DNA from: JBOGWP01 sp050693875
GTDB lineage: Bacteria; Actinomycetota; CADDZG01; JAHWKV01; JBOGWP01
DNA length: 24,821 nucleotides
Direction: 5' to 3'
Assembly: GCA_050693875.1 (NCBI GenBank)
Contig: JBOGWP010000213.1
Location: forward strand, 1-24,821
Of this stretch, positions 1-7,132 are shown piece after piece. Numbering within the stretch: position 1 is the stretch's first letter; each line of letters starts with the position of its first letter. A model generated the notes under the pieces. That model saw only the letters and a program-made list of their open reading frames with translations. It did not search any database and was not told the origin of the DNA. The position numbers and the translations under genes are program-made.

Positions 1-199
1 CGACGCGGGTGATCGGGTCGATCAGCCAGTCACGAACCCGGCCCTTCGTGGCGATGGCGCCGCCGGAAACCGGCCGCCGGACCGTCTTGGTGTAACGCTT
101 GACGCCGTTACCCTCGAGCGACCAGGGGTCCGCCACCCCCTCCTTCAACCGCGCCCGGCCGTTCTCGTCGAACTCGACCGGAATGTTCTTGAAGCACAT
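1..199 (-). CDS. Probable [NiFe]-hydrogenase large subunit, N-terminal part only
   Basis: The first 66 codons of a minus-strand gene are visible, from the ATG at 199-197 to the window edge. The start is well supported: AGGAGGTGAT, a near-perfect match to the anti-Shine-Dalgarno sequence, lies at 213-204 just upstream. The peptide begins MCFKNIPVEFDENGRARL and reaches WLIDPITRV at the edge. In [NiFe]-hydrogenase large subunits a DPxTRIxG motif (the L0 region) follows the N-terminal extension, and the actinobacterial oxygen-tolerant (group 1h type) enzymes carry a DPITRI version. DPITRV fits this, but the CxxC nickel ligands would lie outside the window, so the assignment rests on one short motif. 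If correct, it would oxidise H2 as part of a large/small subunit pair. It diverges from rpsO across a 446-nt gap. Confidence 0.45.
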   Translation of the reverse strand, partial: MCFKNIPVEFDENGRARLKEGVADPWSLEGNGVKRYTKTVRRPVSGGAIATKGRVRDWLIDPITRV

Positions 200-203
200 T
201 CAC

Positions 204-213
204 ATCACCTCCT
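204..213 (-). promoter_or_regulatory. Strong ribosome binding site of the minus-strand gene
   Basis: On the minus strand this reads AGGAGGTGAT, fully complementary to the usual 3' end of 16S rRNA, with 4 nt between its end and the ATG at 199. It fixes the start codon and suggests high translation. Confidence 0.8.
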
Positions 214-337
214 GCTCACTCGATGGACGAGATCGTCTCGACATGGGAGCCCGGGTGACCGGCCGGCGAGCGGAGCCTCTCCCGGCACGCGCGTGGGCCC
301 GCGAGAGGTCGTGCGGCGGATTTCGAGGGAACCTTCG

Positions 338-355
338 GATCGACCGTGGTCGATC
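338..355. promoter_or_regulatory. Perfect 8+8 inverted repeat, operator candidate
   Basis: GATCGACCGTGGTCGATC is an exact 8-bp inverted repeat around a 2-bp centre. It lies about 140 bp upstream of the minus-strand gene and about 290 bp upstream of rpsO. The near-continuous 18-bp symmetry is typical of a binding site for a dimeric regulator. In RNA it would also fold as a 7-bp stem with a CGTG loop. A smaller dyad, CGAGA-TCG-TCTCG, sits at 228-240, next to the ribosome binding site. Which regulator binds is unknown. Confidence 0.4.
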
Positions 356-432
356 GATTGGCGAAACGAGGCCTCATGATGCGACATGCCTCCCGCCCCC
401 CAGTCCAGGGCCCTGGTCGTCCCGGACGGATT

Positions 433-461
433 ATTTTACAACAAGATAGATATTTTGCACG
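433..461 (-). promoter_or_regulatory. AT-rich candidate promoter with a dyad in its spacer, minus strand
   Basis: An AT-rich island at about 430-480 stands out from the GC-rich surroundings. On the minus strand it offers a -10-like TAAAAT (438-433), with only a weak -35. The stretch just upstream of the -10, CAAGATAGATATTTTG on the plus strand (442-457), is an imperfect palindrome of the form CAA-r-ATA-nn-TAT-y-TTG (12 of 16 positions symmetrical). A dyad in the spacer is a common repressor arrangement. If this is the promoter of the minus-strand gene, its 5' UTR is about 225 nt. The rest of 200-645 shows no convincing gene. Confidence 0.35.
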
Positions 462-558
462 TCATCTAGCGTTAAATATGGGGCGCTGGCTCATCCACTG
501 CCGGGGGGCGCTGCGACGCGAGGGGCCATGTCGCTTCCGTTTCCTCCCCGAGAGCCCG

Positions 559-587
559 TGGTAGGCTGAGTCCGCAGGCAGACCTGC
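559..587 (+). promoter_or_regulatory. Extended -10 promoter candidate for rpsO, with a 5'-end hairpin
   Basis: TGGTAGGCT at 559-567 fits the extended -10 form TGnTAnnnT; no clear -35 is seen. A start about 7 nt downstream would put the hairpin GCAGG-CAGA-CCTGC (574-587) at the very 5' end of the message, where it could protect the RNA. The remaining leader, to 645, is about 60 nt. A short TTGA/TCAA pairing at 614-617 and 626-629 is possible but weak. Confidence 0.35.
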
Positions 588-645
588 CCCTTGCCCGGGC
601 CCTACTGGTGCCCTTGAGGGACTTTTCAACCCGACCAAGGTACAT

Positions 646-915
646 ATGGCACTCGACTCGGCCGTCAAGCAGAGCATCATCCAAGACATCGCCCGAAGCA
701 CGGGCGACACCGGCTCCCCGGAGGTGCAGGTGTCCCTGCTGACTCGGCGCATCGGCGATCTGACCGAGCACCTGAAGAGCCACAGGCAGGACCACTCCTC
801 GAGGCGGGGCCTGCTCCAGATGGTCGGACGCCGCCGCAGGCTCCTCGAGTACCTGCGTCGGGAGGACATCAGGCGCTACCGCGCGCTGATCGAGAAGCTC
901 GGACTCCGCCGGTAG
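646..915 (+). CDS. rpsO: 30S ribosomal protein S15
   Basis: The 89-residue product has exactly the usual length of S15. This small helical protein binds the 16S rRNA central-domain junction early in 30S assembly and nucleates S6/S18 binding. The family core is present: TGSPEVQVSLLTRRI (22-36) and the rRNA-contacting HLKSHRQDHSSRRGL (42-56, with H42, D49 and H50), followed by the basic RRRRLLEYL helix. The ATG at 646 has a weak AAGG five nucleotides upstream. The start is fixed by the conserved MALDSAVKQ N-terminus. pnp follows after 166 nt, the classic rpsO-pnp pairing. In other bacteria S15 represses its own mRNA through a leader structure; whether this leader does so cannot be told. Confidence 0.97.
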   Translation: MALDSAVKQSIIQDIARSTGDTGSPEVQVSLLTRRIGDLTEHLKSHRQDHSSRRGLLQMVGRRRRLLEYLRREDIRRYRALIEKLGLRR

Positions 916-992
916 GCGGGGGAGGGAGGTCGCCAGACGCCGCGAGCCGCAGCCCGATCCAGTCGAGGCGGGGCATGGCCACGATCAGTTGT

Positions 993-1042
993 CAGTTGCG
1001 AGGGCTTCTTCCGTGCGCAGGAGCCCTGACCACTGAGAACTG
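993..1042 (+). promoter_or_regulatory. rpsO-pnp intergenic hairpin, possible RNase processing site
   Basis: AGGGCTTC (1001-1008) pairs with GGAGCCCT (1020-1027) as an 8-bp stem including one G-U, with an 11-nt loop. An outer helix CAGTT (993-997) with AACTG (1038-1042) extends it across an internal loop. There is no U-tract, so it is not a simple terminator. In E. coli the same gap contains an RNase III-cleaved hairpin through which PNPase controls its own mRNA. A similar role here is inference from position. Confidence 0.4.
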
Positions 1043-1081
1043 GCGGGCCGGCCCAGCCTCCTGAACACATGGAGGTTTGAC

Positions 1082-3469
1082 ATGGAGACTACCGCTACTG
1101 CTCACGTCGTAGAGCGCAAGATCGGTGAGCCCGTCTTCTCGTTCGAGACCGGACGCCTCGCCCTGCTCGCCGACGGTACGGTGCTTACGCAGGTCGGCGA
1201 GACGACGGTGCTCGTCGCGGCCACCGCGTCGAAGAGCGCCCGCGAGGGGGCGGACTTCTTCCCGCTCACCGTCGACGTCGAGGAGCGCATGTATGCCGCT
1301 GGAAAGATCCCCGGCGGCTTCTTTCGACGGGAGGGACGGCCCACCGAGCGCGCGATCCTCACCGCGAGGCTGATCGACCGGCCGCTGCGCCCTTGCTTCC
1401 CCGATGGCTTCCGCAACGAGGTGCACGTCGTCGCCACGATCATGGCGGTCGACCAGACCAACCCGCCCGACATTGCCGCGATCAACGGCGCCTCGGCGGC
1501 CCTGATGATCTCGGGCATCCCCTTCGAGGGGCCGATCGGCGCAGCCCGCCTGGCCCAGGTGGGAGGGGTCTGGTCGGTAAACCCGACGTTTGCCGAGGTC
1601 GCGCAGGCCACCTTCGAGATGGTCGTGGCAGGGCGCCGCAATGCCACCGGGGGCGCCGGCATCCTGATGGTCGAGGCGGGGGCCACGGAGAACGCCCTCG
1701 ACCTCGTGGAGGCGGGCGCGACCCTCGTCACCGAAGAGGTGGTGGCCGACGGGCTCGAGCAAGCGAAGGCGGCGATCCTCGATGCGATCTCGATGCAAGA
1801 GGACCTGGTCGCCACCGCCGGCGTGCGGAAGCAGACCAAGCAGTGGGTCATCGACCGGGAGTACGGCGAGGACGTCTACGCCCGAGTCGTCGAGCTCGCC
1901 GGTGACCGGCTCGGATCGGCGCTCACCGAGGCCGAGAAGCTGACCCGCGACGCCGCCGTCGGCGCGATCGAGGACGAGGTCGCCTCGTCGCTGGCGGAGC
2001 AGTTCCCCGACCGGGGCAAGGAGGTGGCCGCAGCCTTTGGCAAGCTCACCAAGACGCTGATCCGCGAGCGGATCATCCGCGAGGGCCTGCGCATCGACGG
2101 GCGCGGCACCCGGGACATCCGCCCGATCTCCTGCGATGTCGGGATTCTGCCCCGGGTGCATGGAAGCGGTCTGTTCGCCCGTGGACAGACGCAGGTGCTC
2201 TCGACCGTGACGCTCGGGATGCTGCGCATGGAGCAGATGCTCGACGACCTGGGGATCGCAGAGTCCAAGAGGTACATGCATCACTACAACTTCCCGCCGT
2301 TCTCGACCGGCGAGACGGGGTTCATGCGGGGGCCAAAGCGGCGTGAGATCGGACACGGCGCCCTCTCCGAGAAGGCACTGCTCCCGGTGATTCCCCCGGA
2401 GGAGGACTTCCCCTACGCGCTGCGGGTCGTGAGCGAGGTCCTCTCATCGAACGGCTCGACCTCGATGGGCAGCGTCTGTGGGTCGACGCTTGCGCTCATG
2501 GATGCGGGCGTGCCGATCCGCGCTCCCGTCACCGGGATCGCGATGGGTCTCATCTCCGAGGGTGACACGTTCGTCACGCTCACCGACATCCTCGGCGCCG
2601 AGGACGCCTACGGCGACATGGACTTCAAGGTCGCCGGCACGGAGCAGATGGTGACGGCGCTGCAGCTCGACACGAAGATCTCCGGGATCCCGTCGGAGGT
2701 GCTCGCCGCGGCGCTGCAGCAGGCTCGCGAGGCGAGGCTGTTCATCCTCGGAAAGATCAGGGAGGCGATGCCCACGCCGCGCCGCGAGGTGTCACCGAAC
2801 GCCCCGAGGATCATCGCCTTCAAGATCCCCGTCGACAAGATCGGCGAGGTCATCGGTCCGAAGGGCAAGCGCATCAACGAGATCATCGCCACCACCGGTG
2901 TCGAGATCGACATCGAGGACGACGGAACGGTCCGCATCGGATCGAAGGACGGCACCGGCGCCGACGACGCCCGGCGCCGCATCGAGGAGGTCGCCAACCC
3001 CCGGATGCCGCAGCTGGGGGAACGGTTCATGGGAACGATCGTCAAGACGGCCCCCTTCGGAGCCTTCGTCTCGCTGACCCCGGCGAAGGACGGGCTGGTG
3101 CACATCTCGAAGCTCGGCGGCAGCACGAGGCTGCGACGGGTCGAGGACGTCATCTCGGTGGGCGAAACGCTCGAGGTCGAGGTCACCGAGATCGATCCGA
3201 TGGGCAAGATCTCGCTGATCCCGGTCAACCCGCCGCCCCGGCTGGCCGAGCTACCCGCAGACTACGGGCAGCACGAGCCTCGCGAGCGCGGCGAGCGCCG
3301 CGAGCGCTTCGACCGAGGCGACCGCGACCGGGGGCGTCCGAGCCGGCCGCGCCGGCCCCGCGACGACCACCCCCGGGGCGAGCGAAGCGATCGGGGCGAG
3401 CGAAGCGATCGGGGGGAGCGAAGCGATCGGGGGGAGCAGGGAGAGCGGCAGGAGGGCACGGAGCGGTAG
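1082..3469 (+). CDS. pnp: Polyribonucleotide nucleotidyltransferase (PNPase)
   Basis: This is the phosphorolytic 3'-5' exoribonuclease of mRNA decay, which forms a trimeric ring. At 795 residues it has the full domain set. The first RNase PH domain carries FFRREGRPTERAILTARLID from about residue 80. It is followed by the helical linker and the second, catalytic RNase PH domain with DILGAEDAYGDMDF near 502-515, whose aspartates are the metal/phosphate site. Next come a KH domain with the GPKG loop (about 591-594) and an S1 domain (about 646-717). The last ~75 residues are a very basic Arg/Gly/Asp tail with a repeated GERSDR unit; actinobacterial PNPases often have such extensions. The ATG at 1082 has GGAGG at 1071-1075. 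It probably shares a transcript with the M16 peptidase and dapB downstream. Confidence 0.98.
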   Translation: METTATAHVVERKIGEPVFSFETGRLALLADGTVLTQVGETTVLVAATASKSAREGADFFPLTVDVEERMYAAGKIPGGFFRREGRPTERAILTARLIDRPLRPCFPDGFRNEVHVVATIMAVDQTNPPDIAAINGASAALMISGIPFEGPIGAARLAQVGGVWSVNPTFAEVAQATFEMVVAGRRNATGGAGILMVEAGATENALDLVEAGATLVTEEVVADGLEQAKAAILDAISMQEDLVATAGVRKQTKQWVIDREYGEDVYARVVELAGDRLGSALTEAEKLTRDAAVGAIEDEVASSLAEQFPDRGKEVAAAFGKLTKTLIRERIIREGLRIDGRGTRDIRPISCDVGILPRVHGSGLFARGQTQVLSTVTLGMLRMEQMLDDLGIAESKRYMHHYNFPPFSTGETGFMRGPKRREIGHGALSEKALLPVIPPEEDFPYALRVVSEVLSSNGSTSMGSVCGSTLALMDAGVPIRAPVTGIAMGLISEGDTFVTLTDILGAEDAYGDMDFKVAGTEQMVTALQLDTKISGIPSEVLAAALQQAREARLFILGKIREAMPTPRREVSPNAPRIIAFKIPVDKIGEVIGPKGKRINEIIATTGVEIDIEDDGTVRIGSKDGTGADDARRRIEEVANPRMPQLGERFMGTIVKTAPFGAFVSLTPAKDGLVHISKLGGSTRLRRVEDVISVGETLEVEVTEIDPMGKISLIPVNPPPRLAELPADYGQHEPRERGERRERFDRGDRDRGRPSRPRRPRDDHPRGERSDRGERSDRGERSDRGEQGERQEGTER
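3375..3428 (+). repeat. Three tandem 18-bp repeats inside the pnp tail
   Basis: The unit GGGGCGAGCGAAGCGATC occurs at 3375-3392 and 3393-3410, and with one substitution at 3411-3428; a partial fourth unit follows. In frame it encodes repeated R-GERSD, extending the basic RNA-binding tail of PNPase. Copy number could vary by slippage without shifting the frame. Confidence 0.85.
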
Positions 3470-3499
3470 GCTCCGCCCCCCGATGATCGTCTCCGAACG

Positions 3500-4810
3500 A
3501 TGATCTTCTCCAAAACGGACCTGCCCGGCGGGATCCGGATCCTGACCGAGCGAATGCCCGAGATCCGATCGGTCGCCCTCGGGTTCTGGATCGGGGTCGG
3601 CTCCCGCGACGAGGCGCCGGACCTGCAGGGCTCTGCTCACTTCCTCGAGCACCTGCTCTTCAAGGGATCCGCGGCGAAGAACGCCGCCGACATCGCAGAG
3701 GCGTTCGACGCCGTCGGGGGAGAGGCGAATGCGTTCTCGGCGAAGGAGTACACCTGCCTCCACGGGCGCGTGCTCGATGCCGACCTGGGGATGGCCACCG
3801 ACCTGTGCTCCGAGATGCTGTGGTTGCCGGCCCTGCGACCCGACGAGGTGGAGAGCGAGCGCAAGGTGATCTTCGAGGAGATCTCCATGCACGAGGACAC
3901 CCCGGACGACCTCGTGCACGACCTGTTCGCGGAGGACGTCTTCGGGAACCACGCGCTGGGCCGGTCGGTGCTGGGCACGAACGAAACCGTTGGGCAGATC
4001 TCGGTCGAGAGCCTGCGCGCCTTCCATCAGACCCATTACCGGGGCAGGAACGTCGTCGTGGCTGCGGCAGGGAGCGTCGACCACGACGAGCTGGTGGATC
4101 GGATCGCGCAGCTCTTTCCTCGGGACGACGGGACGCTTCCCCCGCCGGAGCAGAGCGCGCCGCTACCCGCACGGAGGATGCGGGCCATCCACCGGAGCAC
4201 CGAGCAGGTGCATCTCGTCGTGGGAGGACCCGGGTATTCGCGCCAGCACCCCGATCGCTGGGCGTGGGGCGTGCTCGACACGCTGCTCGGCGGCGGCATG
4301 TCGTCCCGTCTCTTCCAGGAGATCCGTGAGAAGCGGGGCCTCGCCTACTCCGTGTACTCCTACCGCAATCTGTTCCGGGAGACCGGCCTCTACGGGATCT
4401 ATGCCGGGGCGACGCCCGCCAACGCCGTGGACGTCCTCCAGCTGATCCTCGAGGAGATGGACCGGATGGCGGAGGAGGGCATCACCGAGGAGGAGCTCGA
4501 GCGCGGGAAGGGCCATATGCGGGGCAGCATGGTGCTCTCGCTGGAGGACCCGTCCTCGCGGATGAGCCGCCTCGGCAAGTCCGAGCTGGTGCAGGGCGAG
4601 ATCCTCTCGATCGACGAGCTCGTCGCCCGCATCAACGCCGTGACGCTCGAGGACGTCGCTCGGGTCGCCGCCGATCTGCTGGGGCCGGAGGCCCGGGTGC
4701 TCTCCGTGATCGGGCCGGCCGCCGAGGAGGATTTCGTCCCCTGGTTCGGCAATGCCGAACCCGCGAGCGCAGCGTCCGGGGGCCAGCTGAAGCCAGACCG
4801 CCGCCCCTAG
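3500..4810 (+). CDS. pepR: M16-family zinc metallopeptidase (PepR/YmxG-like)
   Basis: The 436-residue product belongs to the insulinase/processing-peptidase family. The inverted zinc motif HFLEH lies at 47-51 (H47, H51 zinc ligands, E50 catalytic base). The third ligand is E127 in the conserved ERKVIFEEI segment, 76 residues downstream as expected. The C-terminal half carries the structural M16_C domain with GGGMSSRLFQEIREKRGLAYSVYS (about 262-285). The gene sits 30 nt after pnp and 5 nt before dapB, exactly where Mycobacterium has PepR, so the three are probably cotranscribed. The physiological substrate is not established. No good Shine-Dalgarno precedes the ATG at 3500. A six-codon ORF (3483-3503) ends in an ATGA overlap with this start and may couple translation. 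Confidence 0.93.
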   Translation: MIFSKTDLPGGIRILTERMPEIRSVALGFWIGVGSRDEAPDLQGSAHFLEHLLFKGSAAKNAADIAEAFDAVGGEANAFSAKEYTCLHGRVLDADLGMATDLCSEMLWLPALRPDEVESERKVIFEEISMHEDTPDDLVHDLFAEDVFGNHALGRSVLGTNETVGQISVESLRAFHQTHYRGRNVVVAAAGSVDHDELVDRIAQLFPRDDGTLPPPEQSAPLPARRMRAIHRSTEQVHLVVGGPGYSRQHPDRWAWGVLDTLLGGGMSSRLFQEIREKRGLAYSVYSYRNLFRETGLYGIYAGATPANAVDVLQLILEEMDRMAEEGITEEELERGKGHMRGSMVLSLEDPSSRMSRLGKSELVQGEILSIDELVARINAVTLEDVARVAADLLGPEARVLSVIGPAAEEDFVPWFGNAEPASAASGGQLKPDRRP

Positions 4811-4815
4811 CCCCC

Positions 4816-5613
4816 ATGCTGCGCGTGGGCGTGTTCGGCGCCGCCGGCAAGATGGGGCGAGAGGTCTGTCGAGCCGTCCACGAGGATCCGGAGTGCACGC
4901 TGGCCGCGGCGGTCGACCCCCCCGCATCCGGCAGGCGGGTGGCGTCTGTGGCGGGAATCGCCGACAACGCCCTCACGATCTCCGACGAGCCTTCGGCGAT
5001 GCTCGACGCCGGCTGCGATGTCGCCGTCGACTTCACCGTAGCGGCGTCGGCGCTCGACAACATTCGCTGGTGCGTCCGCCATGCCATGCATGCGGTCGTC
5101 GGCACCACCGGCCTCACCGGCGGGCAGCTCGAGGAGATCGCCGCGCTGATCGAGGAGGAGGGCGGCGAGTCGAACGTCTTCGTGGCGCCGAACTTCGCCA
5201 TCGGGGCGGTGCTGATGATGCGCTTCGCCAGGGTGGCTGCGGCGTGGTTCCCCGACGCCGAGATCATCGAGCTGCACCATCCTTCGAAACGCGACGCGCC
5301 CTCGGGAACCTCCCTCGCCACGCTCGAGCAGATCCGCGAGGGCAGGGCGAATGAGCCGGCGGACGAGAAGGGAACCGAGGTCCTGCCGGGCGCGCGGGGG
5401 GCAGAGCGAAGCGGCGTGCACGTCCACAGCGTGCGGCTTCCCGGCATGGTCGCGCATCAGGAGGTGATCTTCGGGAGCCCCGGGCAGACCCTGACGATCC
5501 GCCACGACTCGACCGACCGCACCTCCTTCATGTACGGCGTGCTCCTGGCGGTGAAGGAGGTCGCGTCGCACCGGGGGCTCACCGTCGGGCTCGAACGGCT
5601 CCTGCGCTGGTAG
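4816..5613 (+). CDS. dapB: 4-hydroxy-tetrahydrodipicolinate reductase
   Basis: DapB reduces the DapA product to tetrahydrodipicolinate with NAD(P)H in the diaminopimelate/lysine pathway. The 265 residues match the family length. Visible features are the Rossmann motif GAAGKMG (8-14), GTTGLT (96-101), the domain-linking APNFAIGAVLMM (124-135), and the catalytic loop ELHHPSKRDAPSGT (152-165) with H154/H155 and K158 plus the substrate-binding SGT. Late in the protein are HSVRLPGMVAHQEVIFG and the HDSTDRTSFMYG segment. The ATG at 4816 starts 5 nt after the M16 stop, and no separate ribosome site is obvious, so translation is probably coupled. dapA lies 1.5 kb downstream, separated by a decayed gene. 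Confidence 0.97.
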   Translation: MLRVGVFGAAGKMGREVCRAVHEDPECTLAAAVDPPASGRRVASVAGIADNALTISDEPSAMLDAGCDVAVDFTVAASALDNIRWCVRHAMHAVVGTTGLTGGQLEEIAALIEEEGGESNVFVAPNFAIGAVLMMRFARVAAAWFPDAEIIELHHPSKRDAPSGTSLATLEQIREGRANEPADEKGTEVLPGARGAERSGVHVHSVRLPGMVAHQEVIFGSPGQTLTIRHDSTDRTSFMYGVLLAVKEVASHRGLTVGLERLLRW

Positions 5614-5834
5614 CGGCATTCTGACGAAACCCGGAACTCCCGCCTCGCGACCTTGCCGCCCGCCAGGCTGTCGCTGGCCTGACGCTGAGCAGGCGAAACG
5701 GGCCGATCGGGAACCTGATTTCGCACGGGGAAACGGGGGCGGGTGGTATGAGCTTGCGAAACCTCGCGTCCGGCATCGTCGATCTGCCGCGTCCACCGCT
5801 CGGGCACGCCCACTTCGGGGAGCGAGCCGCGGGG

Positions 5835-6639
5835 GTGATCTCCCGGCGCCAGCCGATCCGGTCCGCGGCGGGCGTTGCCGCGTTCGGCATTGCGAGCCGC
5901 GGCCTCGGCTCCTCGGCCTTCGCTGCGGACGAGAACCGGGCCCCCGGCCCATCCCGGGCGGTCCGACCTCGGCGGCCTGCGATTTCACCTCGTCCTGCCC
6001 GTGCCCGGAGAGGTCACGGAGCCGTCGACCGTCACGGACTTCGAGGGTCAGGTCGGCATGGCGGTGATCGACGGCACCGGCGAAGCCGGCGACGGAAGCC
6101 GGTTGCACTGCGAGGTCGACCTGCGGTTCATGCGGGGCGACTTCGTCTCGCTCGACGGGCAGCGGCGCCATCGAGCCCTCGGGTTCTTCTGACTCGATCT
6201 GTTCGAGGGCCCCGGTCGAGCCCGACTTGTCCAACCAGATCCACAACTTCAACCCGGGCATCGCCCCCTCCGGCTTGTTCTGGACGGCCCGGTGTCCGCG
6301 GACACGCTCGAGGTCGAACCGAGCACGGGCGAGCCCGATGGAAGGTGGATCGCTACCGTCTGGAGGATTCCTTCCACCGTCTTCAACGCGCTCTCGCCGA
6401 ATCCCAAGACCGTCCCGGCCCACGTGTGGTTCCGCCTGCGATGGCACGGCGGCGGCGGCATCGTAAGGGTCGGGGACGCCGACGTCGACTTCGCCGGCCG
6501 CTTCGTGACTGGTCCGGCGTCGATCGAGTGGTCGGCCCGGGGGGCCGAGGGATTCTCGTTCCACTCGGACCCGGCGCGAACCGGGACGACGCTGACTGCC
6601 TTTGCGGGCTACGAGCGCAACGGACGCTTCTTCGGATAG
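5835..6639 (+). pseudogene. Frameshifted gene for a Tat-exported protein of unknown function
   Basis: Pieces of one protein appear in different plus-strand frames. From the GTG at 5835 the frame gives SRRQPIRSAAGVAAFG followed by SSAFAAD, a textbook twin-arginine signal with an AFA cleavage site. The frame must then change near 5940-5965 to continue as DLGGLRFHLVLPVPG through MRGDFVSLDGQRRHRALGFF. A stop TGA at 6190 is bypassed only by a +1 shift into the frame reading VEPDLSNQIHNFNPGIAPSG. A third shift near 6285 enters PVSADTLEVEP, ending at ERNGRFFG (stop 6637-6639). The joined product would be about 265 residues, a beta-rich secreted protein I cannot name. Three frame changes in 0.8 kb, with none in neighbouring genes, suggest decay rather than sequencing error. 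An ATG at 5748 in the first frame is an alternative start. Confidence 0.6.
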
Positions 6640-7077
6640 GGACCACGCCCGTGACCCGGATGGGTCCGGGAAGCAGTGGGACTCCAATCGGGCCGGCCGT
6701 GTCGACGGGGTCGCGCCGGAGGTCGTACACGAGCTTGGTCCGCCCGATCACCCCCGCCGCGACGGGAGCCGGTGTCGACAACGACTCGCAGGTCGGGATT
6801 CGCAGACGCGGGAGAAGCGGTAGCGCTCGGTCATCGGGAGGTTGAGACGGGCACGACCTGAGGAGCCGGTGAACGAGGACCGACGGGGCCCCCGGCCTGC
6901 GAGCGCGTCACGACCCGCCTCGACTCCAGTTGTGCCGGCTGGGGGCCGATCCCCGATCCTCCGAGGGGGCCTGTCACCTGCGCACGACCTCCGGGAGAAT
7001 GGAAGCCAAGCGGCAGAAATCGCTCGGAAATGGGGATCTGTGACGTGTGTTTAAAGCCGAGAAGCAAAGTCAAGCAC
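6640..7077. other. Intergenic stretch without recognisable genes
   Basis: About 440 nt between the frameshifted gene and the dapA promoter. Short open frames exist on both strands, but none has a family-like motif, ribosome site or codon pattern like its neighbours. It contains GC-rich self-complementary patches (for example around 6880-6900 and 6940-6970) without T-tracts. It may be further eroded coding sequence. In many actinobacteria thyX lies between dapB and dapA; no trace of thyX is seen. Confidence 0.5.
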
Positions 7078-7093
7078 TGTTAAAATCGGGCTT
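7054..7093 (+). promoter_or_regulatory. Extended -10 promoter of dapA with overlapping inverted repeat
   Basis: TGTTAAAAT at 7078-7086 matches the extended -10 form TGnTATAAT in a locally AT-rich stretch; no consensus -35 lies 17 nt upstream. A transcript would start near 7093, giving a 40-nt leader. AAGCCGA (7054-7060) can pair with TCGGGCTT (7086-7093) with one bulge, placing the -10 between the arms, as expected for an operator or coincidental dyad. Confidence 0.5.
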
Positions 7094-7132
7094 CTGGGTG
7101 TTCCCCGGAGCCCCAGGCAGAAGGAGGGCGGC

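Noticed and set aside
205..387. 60-residue minus-strand ORF upstream of the hydrogenase-like gene
   Set aside because: It overlaps that gene's ribosome site, its own GGAGG is only 1 nt from the ATG, and the protein has no family-like features.
992..2356. 454-residue minus-strand ORF opposite pnp
   Set aside because: It is a shadow of the GC-rich pnp codons; the conserved PNPase motifs on the plus strand explain the region. The same holds for the long minus-strand frames at 4807-6687 and 7690-10191.
6660..6850. Minus-strand frame with sulfatase-like YDLRRDP text
   Set aside because: One short match only; the frame continues into shadow-type sequence with no supporting motif or start.
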